DNA of 64,000 nucleotides, from NCBI GenBank assembly GCA_024279425.1, contig JAJRRO010000100.1, positions 62,001 to 126,000 on the forward strand, read 5' to 3'. Position 1 is the stretch's first letter, and each line of letters starts with the position of its first letter. Made by a program: the position numbers and the translations under genes. This document shows positions 44,056-54,500 of this stretch, piece by piece. The notes under the pieces were generated by a model. The model worked only from the letters and a program-made list of their open reading frames with translations. It had not been told where the DNA came from and searched no databases. This DNA is from Bacteroidota bacterium (GTDB lineage: Bacteria; Bacteroidota; Bacteroidia; Flavobacteriales; Flavobacteriaceae).

Positions 44056-44902
44056 TTGCTATCTGCTTTGCCAACTCTATAAAATCAGCTACGGCCAATT
44101 GTTCTGGGCGTTGGTCAAATATAGCATCTTCTCTGAGAATATTGGATAGGTCAAAGCTTTTTAAGCTGTTTCGGAGCGTTTTTCTTCGTTGGTTAAAAGC
44201 GGTCTTGACAACCCTAAAAAGTAATTGTTCATCGCATTCCAATTTAAAATCATCCTTTCTTGTTAGCCGAAGTACACCGGAATGCACTCTCGGTGGTGGA
44301 TCAAAGACCTCCGGGTCCACGGTAAACAGATATTCGGCATGATAAAAAGCCTGAACCAATACTGAAAGTATTCCATAGGTTTTGTTTCCCTCTTTGGCAC
44401 ATATGCGTTCGGCTACCTCTTTTTGGAACATTCCAGAGAACTCTGGAACCTGTTCACGCCATTCCAACATCTTAAAAACGATCTGCGTTGAAATATTGTA
44501 TGGAAAGTTTCCCGTTATGGCAAAGGGTCTGTTAGCAAAAAGGATGGATAGGTCTTGTTGAAGAAAATCGGCTTCAATAATTTTAAAAGAACTTTTGCTA
44601 CCTAATTTTTCTGGATGTTCCAATGAAAAATTTTGGTTCAGGTAAGTAATTGACTCCGAATCCAAGTCCATTGCCACTAAATCGATATCATTCAATAAAA
44701 GGTATTTTGTCAATACCCCGGTACCCGGACCTATTTCAATGACATCTCGATATCCTTCCAAGGAAAGTGTGTCGGCAATTTGTTTGGCAATGGTTTCATC
44801 TCTTAAAAAATGCTGGCCTAAATGCTTTTTGGCTTTTACCGGCCCTTGGTCCTTGCGATATTTCTTTTTGGACGAAGCACCTTTTTTTCTGCTTTTACCC
44901 AT
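44042..44902 (-). CDS. rsmA: 16S rRNA A1518/A1519 dimethyltransferase
   Basis: This 286-aa protein has a basic N-terminal extension ([18 protein letters not shown]), then [11 protein letters not shown], the SAM site [14 protein letters not shown] (near residue 57) and the catalytic NFPYNIS. The C-terminal helical domain contains [13 protein letters not shown]. It dimethylates two adenines at the 3' end of 16S rRNA. It lies 4 bases after the DUF4286 gene and overlaps mgtE. Confidence 0.96.
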   Translation of the reverse strand: MGKSRKKGASSKKKYRKDQGPVKAKKHLGQHFLRDETIAKQIADTLSLEGYRDVIEIGPGTGVLTKYLLLNDIDLVAMDLDSESITYLNQNFSLEHPEKLGSKSSFKIIEADFLQQDLSILFANRPFAITGNFPYNISTQIVFKMLEWREQVPEFSGMFQKEVAERICAKEGNKTYGILSVLVQAFYHAEYLFTVDPEVFDPPPRVHSGVLRLTRKDDFKLECDEQLLFRVVKTAFNQRRKTLRNSLKSFDLSNILREDAIFDQRPEQLAVADFIELAKQIANDTV

Positions 44903-44906
44903 TGTA

Positions 44907-45218
44907 TTAGTGTTCGCTTATTACTTTAAGCTCGGTTCGAAACGAAACAAATTTATTTGGAAATAACCGAAGTGTATTCGCTCTTAATTTTGGGGCATCC
45001 TCTTTATAGTAAGCCTCAAGGGTTTCCTTGTCCACTGTCGTGAACTGAACGGAATAGGTGACGCCTCCCATATCTTCCTCTACCAGGACCCTACACATTT
45101 TAGCCGATAAAAATTTACCAGTGGCCAAGACATCTGGAATATGGGTTTCATTCATCCATTTGAGCCATTGGTCATGGACGGAATCTTCAATATTTGTAGT
45201 TACGTTGTATATGTACAT
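44907..45218 (-). CDS. DUF4286 family protein
   Basis: This 103-aa ferredoxin-like protein begins [20 protein letters not shown] and has [32 protein letters not shown] and a [11 protein letters not shown] end, the family signature. The function is unknown. In Flavobacteria it typically sits next to rsmA, as here, with a 4-base gap. Confidence 0.88.
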   Translation of the reverse strand: MYIYNVTTNIEDSVHDQWLKWMNETHIPDVLATGKFLSAKMCRVLVEEDMGGVTYSVQFTTVDKETLEAYYKEDAPKLRANTLRLFPNKFVSFRTELKVISEH

Positions 45219-45318
45219 ATTTTAAAGTACGTGGTTCGGGTTTAACTATTTTTTGGGTCGTTTTTGATATCTGAACGTTTTTAATTATTCAAAAGTGTTT
45301 CAACATGATGAATTTCCC

Positions 45319-47103
45319 TTAATTTATACTATCCCCCCTTAGCCTCCTGAAATGTTGTCTGGCCATCGGGAAATAGTAGCTGTCCTGATAATTATAAATG
45401 ATTTTCTCGTATTGCTCTTTGGCCTTTTCAGGCTTGTTTAGAATAGTCCTATAAAGTTCCCCTAGGGCAAAATGGGCATCATCGGCCAGTATATCATTCG
45501 CATAGAACGCTATGATTTTCTGATAATTGAACTCGGCGGCGTCATAATCCTCAATACTTTCGAGTAACTCTCCTTGCTTTAGAAGGGCCTCATCCTCAAT
45601 CTTTTCGCCTTTGTGATTTTGAAGAATATCATCTAAAGTAGTTATGGCATCCTTGGTCTTATTTTGATAACCCAATAAATCGGCCCGTGCAAATTTCTTT
45701 AAGGCTGTTTGGGTAGAATCTTCCAGTGAGTTGTCTGAAATCAATAGGCTCAATTGCATGGCGTCATTAGCAATTAGTTGGGAAGTAGAGCTTCGTAGCA
45801 CCTTGAGCTGTGTCAGGGCCCAATCAAAATCCCCTTTATAAAAACTGGTTTGGGCCACTTTGTATCTAGCATTTTGACCTAGAACATCATTTTTTAGGTT
45901 CTTTTGAATTTGTGAAAAGTATATCAGTGCTTGATTGAATTTTTGATCAAAAACCAAAATATCCCCTAGGGCCAATTTAACATAGGCCTTGGTACGGGCA
46001 TTCAATTGTAGGCCCAAGCAATTCTTGAGAATTTGGATAGCCGGTTGGGGAGTATTTTTTTTAAAAGTCAAAAAGTTGGCATAGGCGACTTGCAATTGTA
46101 AGGTTTCACCTTTGTACCCATGGGTGTCTACCAGGTTTTTATATTGTTTGTGTATGGCTTCTAAACGACCGCGATCAGTATCCAATAACTGGATATCGAT
46201 TAAATTCAGTTGTGCATTAAGTCTTATGACCTCATCTGCCGAATTGTCAACGACATATTCGAATATTGATTGGGCTACTTCTTTTTCATTATCCTTCAGG
46301 GTCAAATTGCCAAGACCTACCAACCGTTGTATTGTACCCCCCTCCACTCGTTTAAAAATGGCCTTCTCCTGCCTAAAGGCGCTATTATATTGCTTTTGCT
46401 GTACAAATAGCCAACTTAGAAGGTCGTTCCATAGTAAATCTGGGTTTTGTTGTGCATTTTTAAGCAGTATTCTTTTAAGTTTAATGTTGTTCTCATTCTC
46501 CGGGTCGGAAGAAATAAAATCATCAATGCTTCTCAGTACATTTGATTTCGAAGTTTTCCCGTTCGTCAAAAGATTCAAATAGGAGGTATACATCTTTTCA
46601 ATATCACCTTGTTCTCCATAAATTCGGGCCAATTGATAATTGTAGTCCAATTTTGGATTTAATTCCATTGCTTTTGAGTACGCTTTTAAAGCATAATCCA
46701 ACAAAGAATATTTCTGAAATCTAAATGCTACACCATAACCAAAATTGGGATTCAAATCTATCTTTTCTATGGCTTTTTCATAATATTCGCCTGCTTTTTC
46801 GGGAGTATCTTGGAGTGCCTGATTATAACCTAGTTCTATTAGCAGAACAGGATGGGCGTTGCCCTCATTTATTTTTTGAAGTAAAAATTTCTCCGCTTCC
46901 TGATAGCGTTCCAATTGTTGGTAGCAGGCTACAAGAGCCTCTGAATAATCCGTCCTCCTTGGGTTTTTGTCAGTTAATTTTTCGTAGAAAACCAGTGCTT
47001 TTTTAAAATCACCGTCATTAAAGTACTGTTTTGCCAAAAAATCATCTTGTGCATTTGCAAGTTGTAGGCAACAAATAGTGATAATGATTATGAATAGCCT
47101 CAA
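45319..47103 (-). CDS. Exported tetratricopeptide-repeat protein
   Basis: This 594-aa protein has a signal peptide (MRLFIIIITICCLQLANAQ) and many TPR-like helical pairs along the whole length, for example NDGDFKKALVFYEKLTDKNP (near residue 30), GYNQALQDTPEKAGEYYEKA and EQYEKIIYNYQDSYYFPMAR at the end. It probably works as a periplasmic or outer-membrane-associated scaffold. It lies between serS and the DUF4286-rsmA-mgtE genes in a conserved flavobacterial order. Confidence 0.87.
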   Translation of the reverse strand: MRLFIIIITICCLQLANAQDDFLAKQYFNDGDFKKALVFYEKLTDKNPRRTDYSEALVACYQQLERYQEAEKFLLQKINEGNAHPVLLIELGYNQALQDTPEKAGEYYEKAIEKIDLNPNFGYGVAFRFQKYSLLDYALKAYSKAMELNPKLDYNYQLARIYGEQGDIEKMYTSYLNLLTNGKTSKSNVLRSIDDFISSDPENENNIKLKRILLKNAQQNPDLLWNDLLSWLFVQQKQYNSAFRQEKAIFKRVEGGTIQRLVGLGNLTLKDNEKEVAQSIFEYVVDNSADEVIRLNAQLNLIDIQLLDTDRGRLEAIHKQYKNLVDTHGYKGETLQLQVAYANFLTFKKNTPQPAIQILKNCLGLQLNARTKAYVKLALGDILVFDQKFNQALIYFSQIQKNLKNDVLGQNARYKVAQTSFYKGDFDWALTQLKVLRSSTSQLIANDAMQLSLLISDNSLEDSTQTALKKFARADLLGYQNKTKDAITTLDDILQNHKGEKIEDEALLKQGELLESIEDYDAAEFNYQKIIAFYANDILADDAHFALGELYRTILNKPEKAKEQYEKIIYNYQDSYYFPMARQHFRRLRGDSIN

Positions 47104-47412
47104 ACGTTCGTTTTCCCCAAAGATACCATAGTATAGGGGAACTTGTTGTTAATGGTATGACAAAACGATATTTTTAGCTAGGAGCGATCTGGATTTTTCA
47201 TATGGATTATGAAGGTCCTTGATACAGAAAATTACACCACTCCCTTTTTTGATTTTTGATTGAGCAGATATTGGTATTTAGCAAAAGGAGTTGTTTGGGT
47301 AATTTTAGAAGGTAATTGTTAAACACCTATCCCTAATTGGAATCAATTATTAAAAGTGTTTCACATTTAAAATGATAGCAAGGTCAGTTTATACACGTTT
47401 AGAGGATTTAAG

Positions 47413-47444
47413 AAATAAACCTTGGGTAATCCCAGGGTTTATTT
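47413..47444. terminator. Terminator after serS
   Basis: AAATAAACC.TGGG pairs with CCCA.GGTTTATTT around TAAT, 30 bases past the serS stop. The remaining gap 47104-47412 shows no gene. Confidence 0.7.
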
Positions 47445-47473
47445 ACATATGTCGCCATTCTGTTCTTCCAAAT

Positions 47474-48745
47474 TCAATCTATGACATCAAAACCACAATA
47501 GGGAATCAACACTTCTGGGATTTTTATTCCTTCTGGAGTCTGATAGTTTTCGAGAATCCCAGCCAAAACCCGTGGCAACGCCAACGAGCTTCCGTTTAAA
47601 GTATGGGCCAGTTGATTTTCGCCATTTGCATCCCTGAACCTCAGCCTTAATCTATTGGCCTGGTATGCCTCAAAATTGGATACTGAACTAATTTCGAGCC
47701 AGCGATCTTGAGCCGTAGAAAATACTTCAAAGTCGTAGGTGAGGGCAGCTGTGAAGCCCAAATCCCCCCCACAAAGCCTTAAAACTCTATAAGGAAGTTT
47801 AAGTTCTCGCAAAATATTTTTCACATGTTCTACCATTCCGTCTAAGGCTTTATAAGAATTTGAAGGATGCTCTACCCGGACAATTTCCACCTTATCAAAT
47901 TGGTGCAGACGATTCAATCCTCGAACATGGGCGCCATAGCTGCCCGCCTCTCTTCTAAAACAGGGCGTATATCCCGTATAACAAATAGGGAAATCACCTT
48001 CATTCAATATAACATCCCTAAAAATATTGGTTACCGGAACCTCTGCCGTAGGGATTAAATACAAGTCATCTTCTTTAATGTGGTACATCTGCCCTTCTTT
48101 ATCCGGTAATTGTCCCGTACCGTACCCTGATGCTTCATTGACCAAATGTGGTACTTGTATTTCGGTATAGCCAGCTTCTGTATTTTTATCCAAAAAATAA
48201 GCGATTAAGGCCCGTTGCAAACGGGCACCTTTACCTCTATAGACCGGAAAACCGGCCCCAGTGATTTTTACACCCAATTCAAAGTCGATAATATCGTATT
48301 TTTTTGCAAGTTCCCAGTGGGGAAGGGCATTGGTATTCAAAACCGGAATGTCACCTTCTTTAAAAACTTCCTCGTTATCTTCCTCGGTATTTCCTGCAGG
48401 AACCAAATGGTTGGGAACATTCGGAATTTGATAGAGTAGGGTCTGCAATTCTTCCGCTGCGGCATTCAAAGCTTCACCCAATTTTTTGGAATCTTCTTTT
48501 AAGCTACCGGTTTTTTCTTTCAGAATATTGGCTTCCTGCGCTTTGCCACTTTTAAAAAGCATGCCAATTTCCTTGGATAGTTTGTTTGATTCAGCAAGGA
48601 TATTGTCTAGTTGTGTTTGGGTATTTCTCCGTTCTACATCAAGCCGCAACACATTTTCCAATAATGGAGCTGCATCGACATTTCGCTTTTTTAATGCGCT
48701 TATGATTTTGTCTTTTTCCTCTCGTATGGCCTGTAACTGTAGCAT
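47474..48745 (-). CDS. serS: Seryl-tRNA synthetase
   Basis: This 423-aa class II enzyme has the N-terminal antiparallel coiled coil (residues 25-105), motif 2 CFRREAGSYGAHVRGLNRLH (near residue 265) and motif 3 NGSSLALPRVLAGILENYQ (near 382). It charges tRNA-Ser and tRNA-Sec-like substrates. Length is standard. A -7 box (CAAATTTA, 48765) lies just upstream. Confidence 0.96.
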   Translation of the reverse strand: MLQLQAIREEKDKIISALKKRNVDAAPLLENVLRLDVERRNTQTQLDNILAESNKLSKEIGMLFKSGKAQEANILKEKTGSLKEDSKKLGEALNAAAEELQTLLYQIPNVPNHLVPAGNTEEDNEEVFKEGDIPVLNTNALPHWELAKKYDIIDFELGVKITGAGFPVYRGKGARLQRALIAYFLDKNTEAGYTEIQVPHLVNEASGYGTGQLPDKEGQMYHIKEDDLYLIPTAEVPVTNIFRDVILNEGDFPICYTGYTPCFRREAGSYGAHVRGLNRLHQFDKVEIVRVEHPSNSYKALDGMVEHVKNILRELKLPYRVLRLCGGDLGFTAALTYDFEVFSTAQDRWLEISSVSNFEAYQANRLRLRFRDANGENQLAHTLNGSSLALPRVLAGILENYQTPEGIKIPEVLIPYCGFDVID

Positions 48746-48833
48746 TTATTTTGATTTTAATCGTGCAAATTTAAACTAATCCTGTGATTTAAGACCTATA
48801 TTTATCTTGGATGTAATTAAAAACAAATTATAG

Positions 48834-49214
48834 ATGGTATTCGAACATTTTGCATTAAACGTAAATAACATTGAAGAAATTGTTAAATGGTATACTGGAA
48901 ACCTGGGATTGAAGATAGTGAGCGAGCAGAAAGAATCACCTTTTATGACCTTTATTGCAGATTCTTCAGGTAGGGTAATTATGGAACTCTATTATCGACC
49001 GGATGAACATATCACCAATTTTAAGACCCAGCACCCGTTAACATTTCATGTGGCCTTTGTTTCTGAAAATGCAGAAAAAGACAAAACCAGATTATTGGAG
49101 CAAGGTGCTCTTTTTGTTGAAGAGGTGAAAAAGGAGGATGGTAGTCTTTTGATAATGCTCCGAGATCCCTGGGGGATGCCTTTGCAATTATGTCAAAGGG
49201 CACAGGCTTTTTAA
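48834..49214 (+). CDS. VOC-family protein
   Basis: This 126-aa glyoxalase/bleomycin-resistance fold has HFALNVNNIEEIVKWYTGNL, FIADSSGRVIMELYY, LTFHVAFVSEN and LRDPWGMPLQL, which provide the paired beta-alpha-beta units and the terminal Glu-like metal ligand position. The substrate is unknown. It is monocistronic and convergent with the HTTM gene. Confidence 0.87.
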   Translation: MVFEHFALNVNNIEEIVKWYTGNLGLKIVSEQKESPFMTFIADSSGRVIMELYYRPDEHITNFKTQHPLTFHVAFVSENAEKDKTRLLEQGALFVEEVKKEDGSLLIMLRDPWGMPLQLCQRAQAF

Positions 49215-49227
49215 AATATGTAAACGT

Positions 49228-50547
49228 TTATTCTTTGTTCGAAGGAAATATCCATTCATGATGCCTAAAAAACTTCCATTTTTCTGCGGCTAGATTTACT
49301 TGGGGATTGATGAAGGCTTTATACGGCCCACCATTTATACTTACTTTCGAATTTTGTGCATAAACAGAGATGTCATTGCCATTGGCAGAATACTCTTTTT
49401 TGATCATTTGGGCATACTGCCAAATAAAATCTGGGTAGGCCGTAATCTTTCTTTTTTGTTTTTTTGTCAAAGTGTCATCCAATTTTATAATAGTGGATGA
49501 GCCGGTCTTTTTGTCGACTATTTTAAACTGTATGATACCGATTCTACTTCTAAGCATCATTCGCCAGCTCATTCGATGGCCCTCTTCGGTCCATAAAACA
49601 TCATCCTTGATGAAATGGTGGCGAATTGGTAACACTAGCTGTATTAAAAAATACATACCACCAACGACCATGACCAGATCTTTATAGGTTGGACTATGAA
49701 TTTCGCTTCCCTTGTAGCGTTTCTTTTTTTTGAAGAAAATTTTTCGAATGGTCTCCGGCTCAAAAAAGAACACGGTAAATGCCAAGGCCAAATATGGAAA
49801 AATTCCAATTTGAAACACCAAGGAATTGAACAGATGAAAGAAAAGTGATAAAATAAAGGCAGTTTTTCGAGTAGGTTTCCAAAGCAATGCAGGAACAATC
49901 AACAAATCAAATACGATGCCGGTAACCCCAACGACTTTATGAACCCAAGATTGTTGTAAAAAACCACCTATAAAAGGATAATCGACTTTATTCTTAAAGA
50001 GAATTTCAATGATGCTGAAATCGAGCCAATCTGCATACATTTTGGCAACCGAGGCATAAGTGTATACTAAAAAGAGCTGTAAAACAATTATCCATTTCAC
50101 GTAGGAGTACATAGAACTGTCCTGGATAGTTGGATTCTGTTTTATATCAATGGAATAACCCTTATTCGCCGGGAAAAGGCACATAAGAAATGAAATCAAT
50201 GCCAATAAGTAATAATGGTTGTTATATGCCGATTTTTGCATGAGGTAAACACTGACCCACATGAGTGTAAATGTTATAACACTCAACCTGTATTTAAAAC
50301 CCAATGCGATGAAAATGCCCAAGGTTCCCATAATGAAGAAATAAAAGTACATGCCATTACCAGGCAAGGGCTGTAACCAATCAAAGCCTATAAAAGTAAA
50401 TGTGAAACGTGGATCGATCAGGGTCTCCTTGACCCAACCTGTTGCTATGGCCCCATAACTTTCCAAAGCGATCAATATTCCGAAGAAGACCCTAAAAATA
50501 ATCAATTGGGAATTGTCGACTTTCGAAAAAAGTAATCGATTCAACAT
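49228..50547 (-). CDS. HTTM-domain membrane protein (vitamin K-dependent carboxylase-like)
   Basis: This 439-aa integral membrane protein has about eight hydrophobic helices, including LIIFRVFFGILIALESYGAI near residue 15 and the block HYYLLALISFLMCLFPANKG near 110. The C-terminal part, YFLIQLVLPIRHHFI and EEGHRMSWRMMLR, is the soluble end of the family. Bacterial HTTM proteins have no proven function. Its start directly abuts the ribF stop, so both are co-transcribed. Confidence 0.88.
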   Translation of the reverse strand: MLNRLLFSKVDNSQLIIFRVFFGILIALESYGAIATGWVKETLIDPRFTFTFIGFDWLQPLPGNGMYFYFFIMGTLGIFIALGFKYRLSVITFTLMWVSVYLMQKSAYNNHYYLLALISFLMCLFPANKGYSIDIKQNPTIQDSSMYSYVKWIIVLQLFLVYTYASVAKMYADWLDFSIIEILFKNKVDYPFIGGFLQQSWVHKVVGVTGIVFDLLIVPALLWKPTRKTAFILSLFFHLFNSLVFQIGIFPYLALAFTVFFFEPETIRKIFFKKKKRYKGSEIHSPTYKDLVMVVGGMYFLIQLVLPIRHHFIKDDVLWTEEGHRMSWRMMLRSRIGIIQFKIVDKKTGSSTIIKLDDTLTKKQKRKITAYPDFIWQYAQMIKKEYSANGNDISVYAQNSKVSINGGPYKAFINPQVNLAAEKWKFFRHHEWIFPSNKE

Positions 50548-51474
50548 TTATTGAGACAGCATTGAGAGCGAGGTCAGTTTGTCTTTTTGCAATTGGACTT
50601 TAAGCGATTCTACAGAATCAAACTTATGCTCATCACGGATTCTTGCTACAATATCAATTTGTAGTTTTTGATGGTATAAATCCTTTTCAAGGTCAAAAAA
50701 ATGTATTTCTATACTCTTTTCCTTTCCTGAAACAGTAGGGTTGAAGCCAATATTCATCATTCCTGAAACAGTGGCTTTCCCCATGGTACATTGAACAACA
50801 TATACCCCATTTTTGGGAACCAACTTATAAGGTTCCTCAATAAAAAGATTGGCTGTGGGGAAATTGAGCTGCTTGCCAAGACCCTTGCCTTTTTTTACGA
50901 TTCCCGTAAGCATATAGGAATATCCCAAATACTTGTTTGCCGTTTCAACGTCGCCCTCTTCCAAAGCCTTTCTGATTTTTGTGGAGCTAACAGATACTTC
51001 ATCGATTTCCTGCGCAGGTATTTCCTCAACCTCGAAATCCAAAGTACTGCCAAAAGCCATTAAGTCAGAAATGTTTGCATCACGATTTCTACCAAACCTG
51101 TGATCATAACCTATGATTATTTTTTTGGTCCTTAACGAATTTACGAGGATGTCTCGAACGAAATCGGTTGCCGAGAATCTAGAAAATTCCTTTGTAAAAG
51201 GGTGGATTATGAGGTAATCAAGCCCTAAGCTTTCCAAAATCTTGATTTTTTCATCAATGGTATTCAAAAGCTTAATATCGGCATCTTTTTGTAAAACCAT
51301 CCTAGGATGTGGAAAGAAAGTAAGGACTGTGGATTTTAAACCCAATAGTTTAGCGTTCTTTATCAATCGCCGAAGTATTTTTTGATGTCCTATATGTACG
51401 CCGTCAAATGTGCCAATGGTTATGGCCGTAGGGTGTTCTTTGTCGTAATTGGTGATGCTTTGAACTGTTACCAC
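50548..51474 (-). CDS. ribF: Bifunctional riboflavin kinase / FAD synthetase
   Basis: This 308-aa enzyme has the N-terminal nucleotidyltransferase motif GTFDGVHIGHQKIL (near residue 22), YDHRFGR and SSTKIR, then the flavokinase domain with KGKGLGKQLNFPTANL (near residue 193) and KNGVYVV. It makes FMN and FAD from riboflavin. The next gene, HTTM, begins at the adjacent base. The upstream metalloprotease gene is divergent. Confidence 0.95.
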   Translation of the reverse strand: MVTVQSITNYDKEHPTAITIGTFDGVHIGHQKILRRLIKNAKLLGLKSTVLTFFPHPRMVLQKDADIKLLNTIDEKIKILESLGLDYLIIHPFTKEFSRFSATDFVRDILVNSLRTKKIIIGYDHRFGRNRDANISDLMAFGSTLDFEVEEIPAQEIDEVSVSSTKIRKALEEGDVETANKYLGYSYMLTGIVKKGKGLGKQLNFPTANLFIEEPYKLVPKNGVYVVQCTMGKATVSGMMNIGFNPTVSGKEKSIEIHFFDLEKDLYHQKLQIDIVARIRDEHKFDSVESLKVQLQKDKLTSLSMLSQ

Positions 51475-51497
51475 TTAAAATAAAAAATAAAAAGACC

Positions 51498-51505
51498 TAT
51501 ATTTG
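51498..51505 (+). promoter_or_regulatory. -7 box of the metalloprotease gene
   Basis: TATATTTG, 22 bases before the ATG at 51528. No TTTG -33 box is visible at the right distance. Confidence 0.45.
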
Positions 51506-51527
51506 AGATTGAGCTAAAAACCTCTGA

Positions 51528-54500
51528 ATGGTTTCAAAATTACGTCTAGTTTTTTCAATATCCATATTATTTCTTTCCTTTTACGGATCGGCTCAGCGTG
51601 ACTATTGGAAGCAGGAAACAGCTGGGAATGATTTAAAGCGGCATATTTTCAAAAAATATAAGGTTCAAAGAGGAGAGGTCTTTTCTTTTGAAGAAGGTCT
51701 TTTTAGAGAAGAGCTTGGAGATACAAAAAATTCCAAAAGCGGCTTTAGGACAGTAGGTTTCCCAAATGAAAAAGGGGAGATAGTACTTTTTGCCGTTACC
51801 GAGACCCCAGTGTTTTCTAAAGAATTAAGCGAAAAATATCCATCTATTAAATCCTATTCTGGCTATAGTCTGAAAAATAATAAGGAAAGATTACGTTTTA
51901 GCGTGTCACATAGAGGTATTCAAGGTATGATTGTTCATTCAGACAATACGGGCAATACCTATTTGCAAAAAGCGGGAGAGAATAGATACATTGTTTATAA
52001 TCACGATGATGATGGTTTAGTAAGCAAGGAATTCATTTGCGCGACCAAAAGTTCCATAATTCAAGGGCTGTCAGGTTTAGCCGCAAAACCGGTTGATGAT
52101 CAAGTACTTAGAAAATTCAGACTTGCGGTATCAGCGTCAGGTGAATATACAGAATATCATGGAGGTACGGTTGCCGATGCCCTTTCAGCCATAAATGCGA
52201 CAATGACCAGAGTGAATCAGATTTTTGAATCGGATTTGGGGGTAACCTTGGAGTTAGTCGCAAATAATGATAAGATTATCTATACAGATGGGGAGACTGA
52301 CCCGTATGATGGTAATCTCAATACTCAGGTCCAAGGCGTTATTACCGACAGCATTGGAGCTCCCAACTACGATATTGGGCACTTGTTCCATAAAGACGTG
52401 GATGGGGGGAATGCGGGATTTGTTGCTGCAGTTTGTAATGATAATAGAAAGGGTAGTGGCTATGCTTCAAGTCAAAACCCTGTAGGAGACACTTTTGATT
52501 TGGATTATGTGGCCCATGAAATGGGGCATCAATTTGGTGCCAACCACACATGGTCTTTTGAATCTGAGGGTACCCAAGTACAGGCCGAACCAGGGAGTGG
52601 AACGACAATTATGGGTTATGCGGGTATTACCGGGGTCAATAACGTGGCACTCAATGGGGACGATTATTTTCATTATTATAGCATACTTCAGATTTCCGAT
52701 AATCTTAAAACCATAAGCTGTGCCGAAGAGATCAACCTCGCCAATACACCACCGGCTATCACCTCAACAGGTAATTTTATTATTCCCAAATCAACTGCAT
52801 TTGCCTTGACAGGAAGTGCTACGGACGTTGATGTGGGCGATGTGCTTACCTATGCTTGGGAGCAGATAGATGATGGAGTGGTAACCCAGGCGACATTTGG
52901 ACCAACAAACCCCAGTGGTGCTAATTTTAGGTCACAAAGACCGACCACATATCCGACAAGATATTTTCCAGATCTTTCAAATGTTTTAACAGGAAATCTG
53001 ACCCAAACAAACCCAGCAGTAAATTCTGCTTGGGAGACCGTATCGGATGTTGAAAGGGAATTTAATTTTGCATTTACAGTCAGGGACAATGCAGCAGGTG
53101 GAGGGCAGGTAGTATCTGATTTGATAAATGTTTCCGTAGTGAATAATGCTGGACCCTTCCGTATAACTTCGCAGTCAACAAACCAAATATATACCACTGG
53201 GACGGTCCAAAATATTACTTGGGATGTTGCCAATACAAATAACGCTCCCGTAAATTCACTGGCTGTTGATATTTTATTATCAATTGATGGAGGGATGACC
53301 TTCCCGATTATCTTGGCTGGAGGCGTGCCGAACGACGGGAATCACAAAATAGTACTTCCGGGCGACCCTACTACGATGGCACGTATCATGGTCAAGGCCA
53401 AAGACAATATATTTTTTGCGGTAAATGCGGCAGAGTTCACCATTGAAGCGTCCGAGATGGTTTTGGATTTTAATGAACTCGAATATATTGTATGCCAGCC
53501 CAATGATCTGGTTGTGGTTTTTGACTACGAGACCTATTTAGGATTTAATGAAGAAGTGACTTTTAGTGTTCCAACACCTCCCTTGGGATTGAGCATTTCT
53601 TTTGCTCCAGAGACAACCACTGGCAGTACGCCCGTTACAATTACTTTTGGCAATACCGGAAATGTACCCGAAGCCTTATATGCTATTGAAGTAGAGGCAA
53701 CTTCTGCCAGCATAACCAAAAAAGTGGTATTGGATTTGAATGTTTATGATGATGTTTTCCCCGATGCGGTTCTTATCGCCCCTGCCGACGGTGGAACAGA
53801 TATTTCTGCGAATACCTTTTTGGAATGGGAGAATGCTGCTTCCTATTCCTCCTATGAGGTTCAGGTTGCCACCGATATAGCGTTCACTAATATTATTGAG
53901 ACAAGTGCGGTTTTCTTCAATACATATACTCCTATTGATTTACTTAATGAAACCGCCTATTATTGGAGAGTAAAACCAATCAATGGCTGTGGTGAAGGTG
54001 CTTTTTCTGCCCCTTTTAGCTTCACAACTGTCGAGTACAATTGTGATAACAATATAGCTGAAGGGCTGCCTATAATAATATCTTCGACAGGTACGCCGAC
54101 CATTACCTCAAAGATTCCGTTTTATGAAGATGTACCATTGGCAGATATCAATGTTAATCTAGAATTAGACCATACTTATTTAGCAGATTTGGTTGTGAAG
54201 CTTACGTCCCCATCCGGCACCACCGTTGTACTGTTATCTAACTCATGCGGAGATTTACAGAACATTAATGCTACCTTCGATGATGATGCTTTAAGTTTTG
54301 ACTGTAGTGGCAATCCCGCAATTAGTGGTATGGTAAAACCTTTAGGTTCTTTAAATTCTTTTATAGGTGAGTCCATATTGGGCGAGTGGACGTTGGAGAT
54401 AAACGATAATGCGGCCTCTGATGGAGGGTCCCTAAAAGCTTTTTCGTTGGATATTTGCATTGAGGGGGCATTTAGGCCAGATGATGATAACGATGGGGTT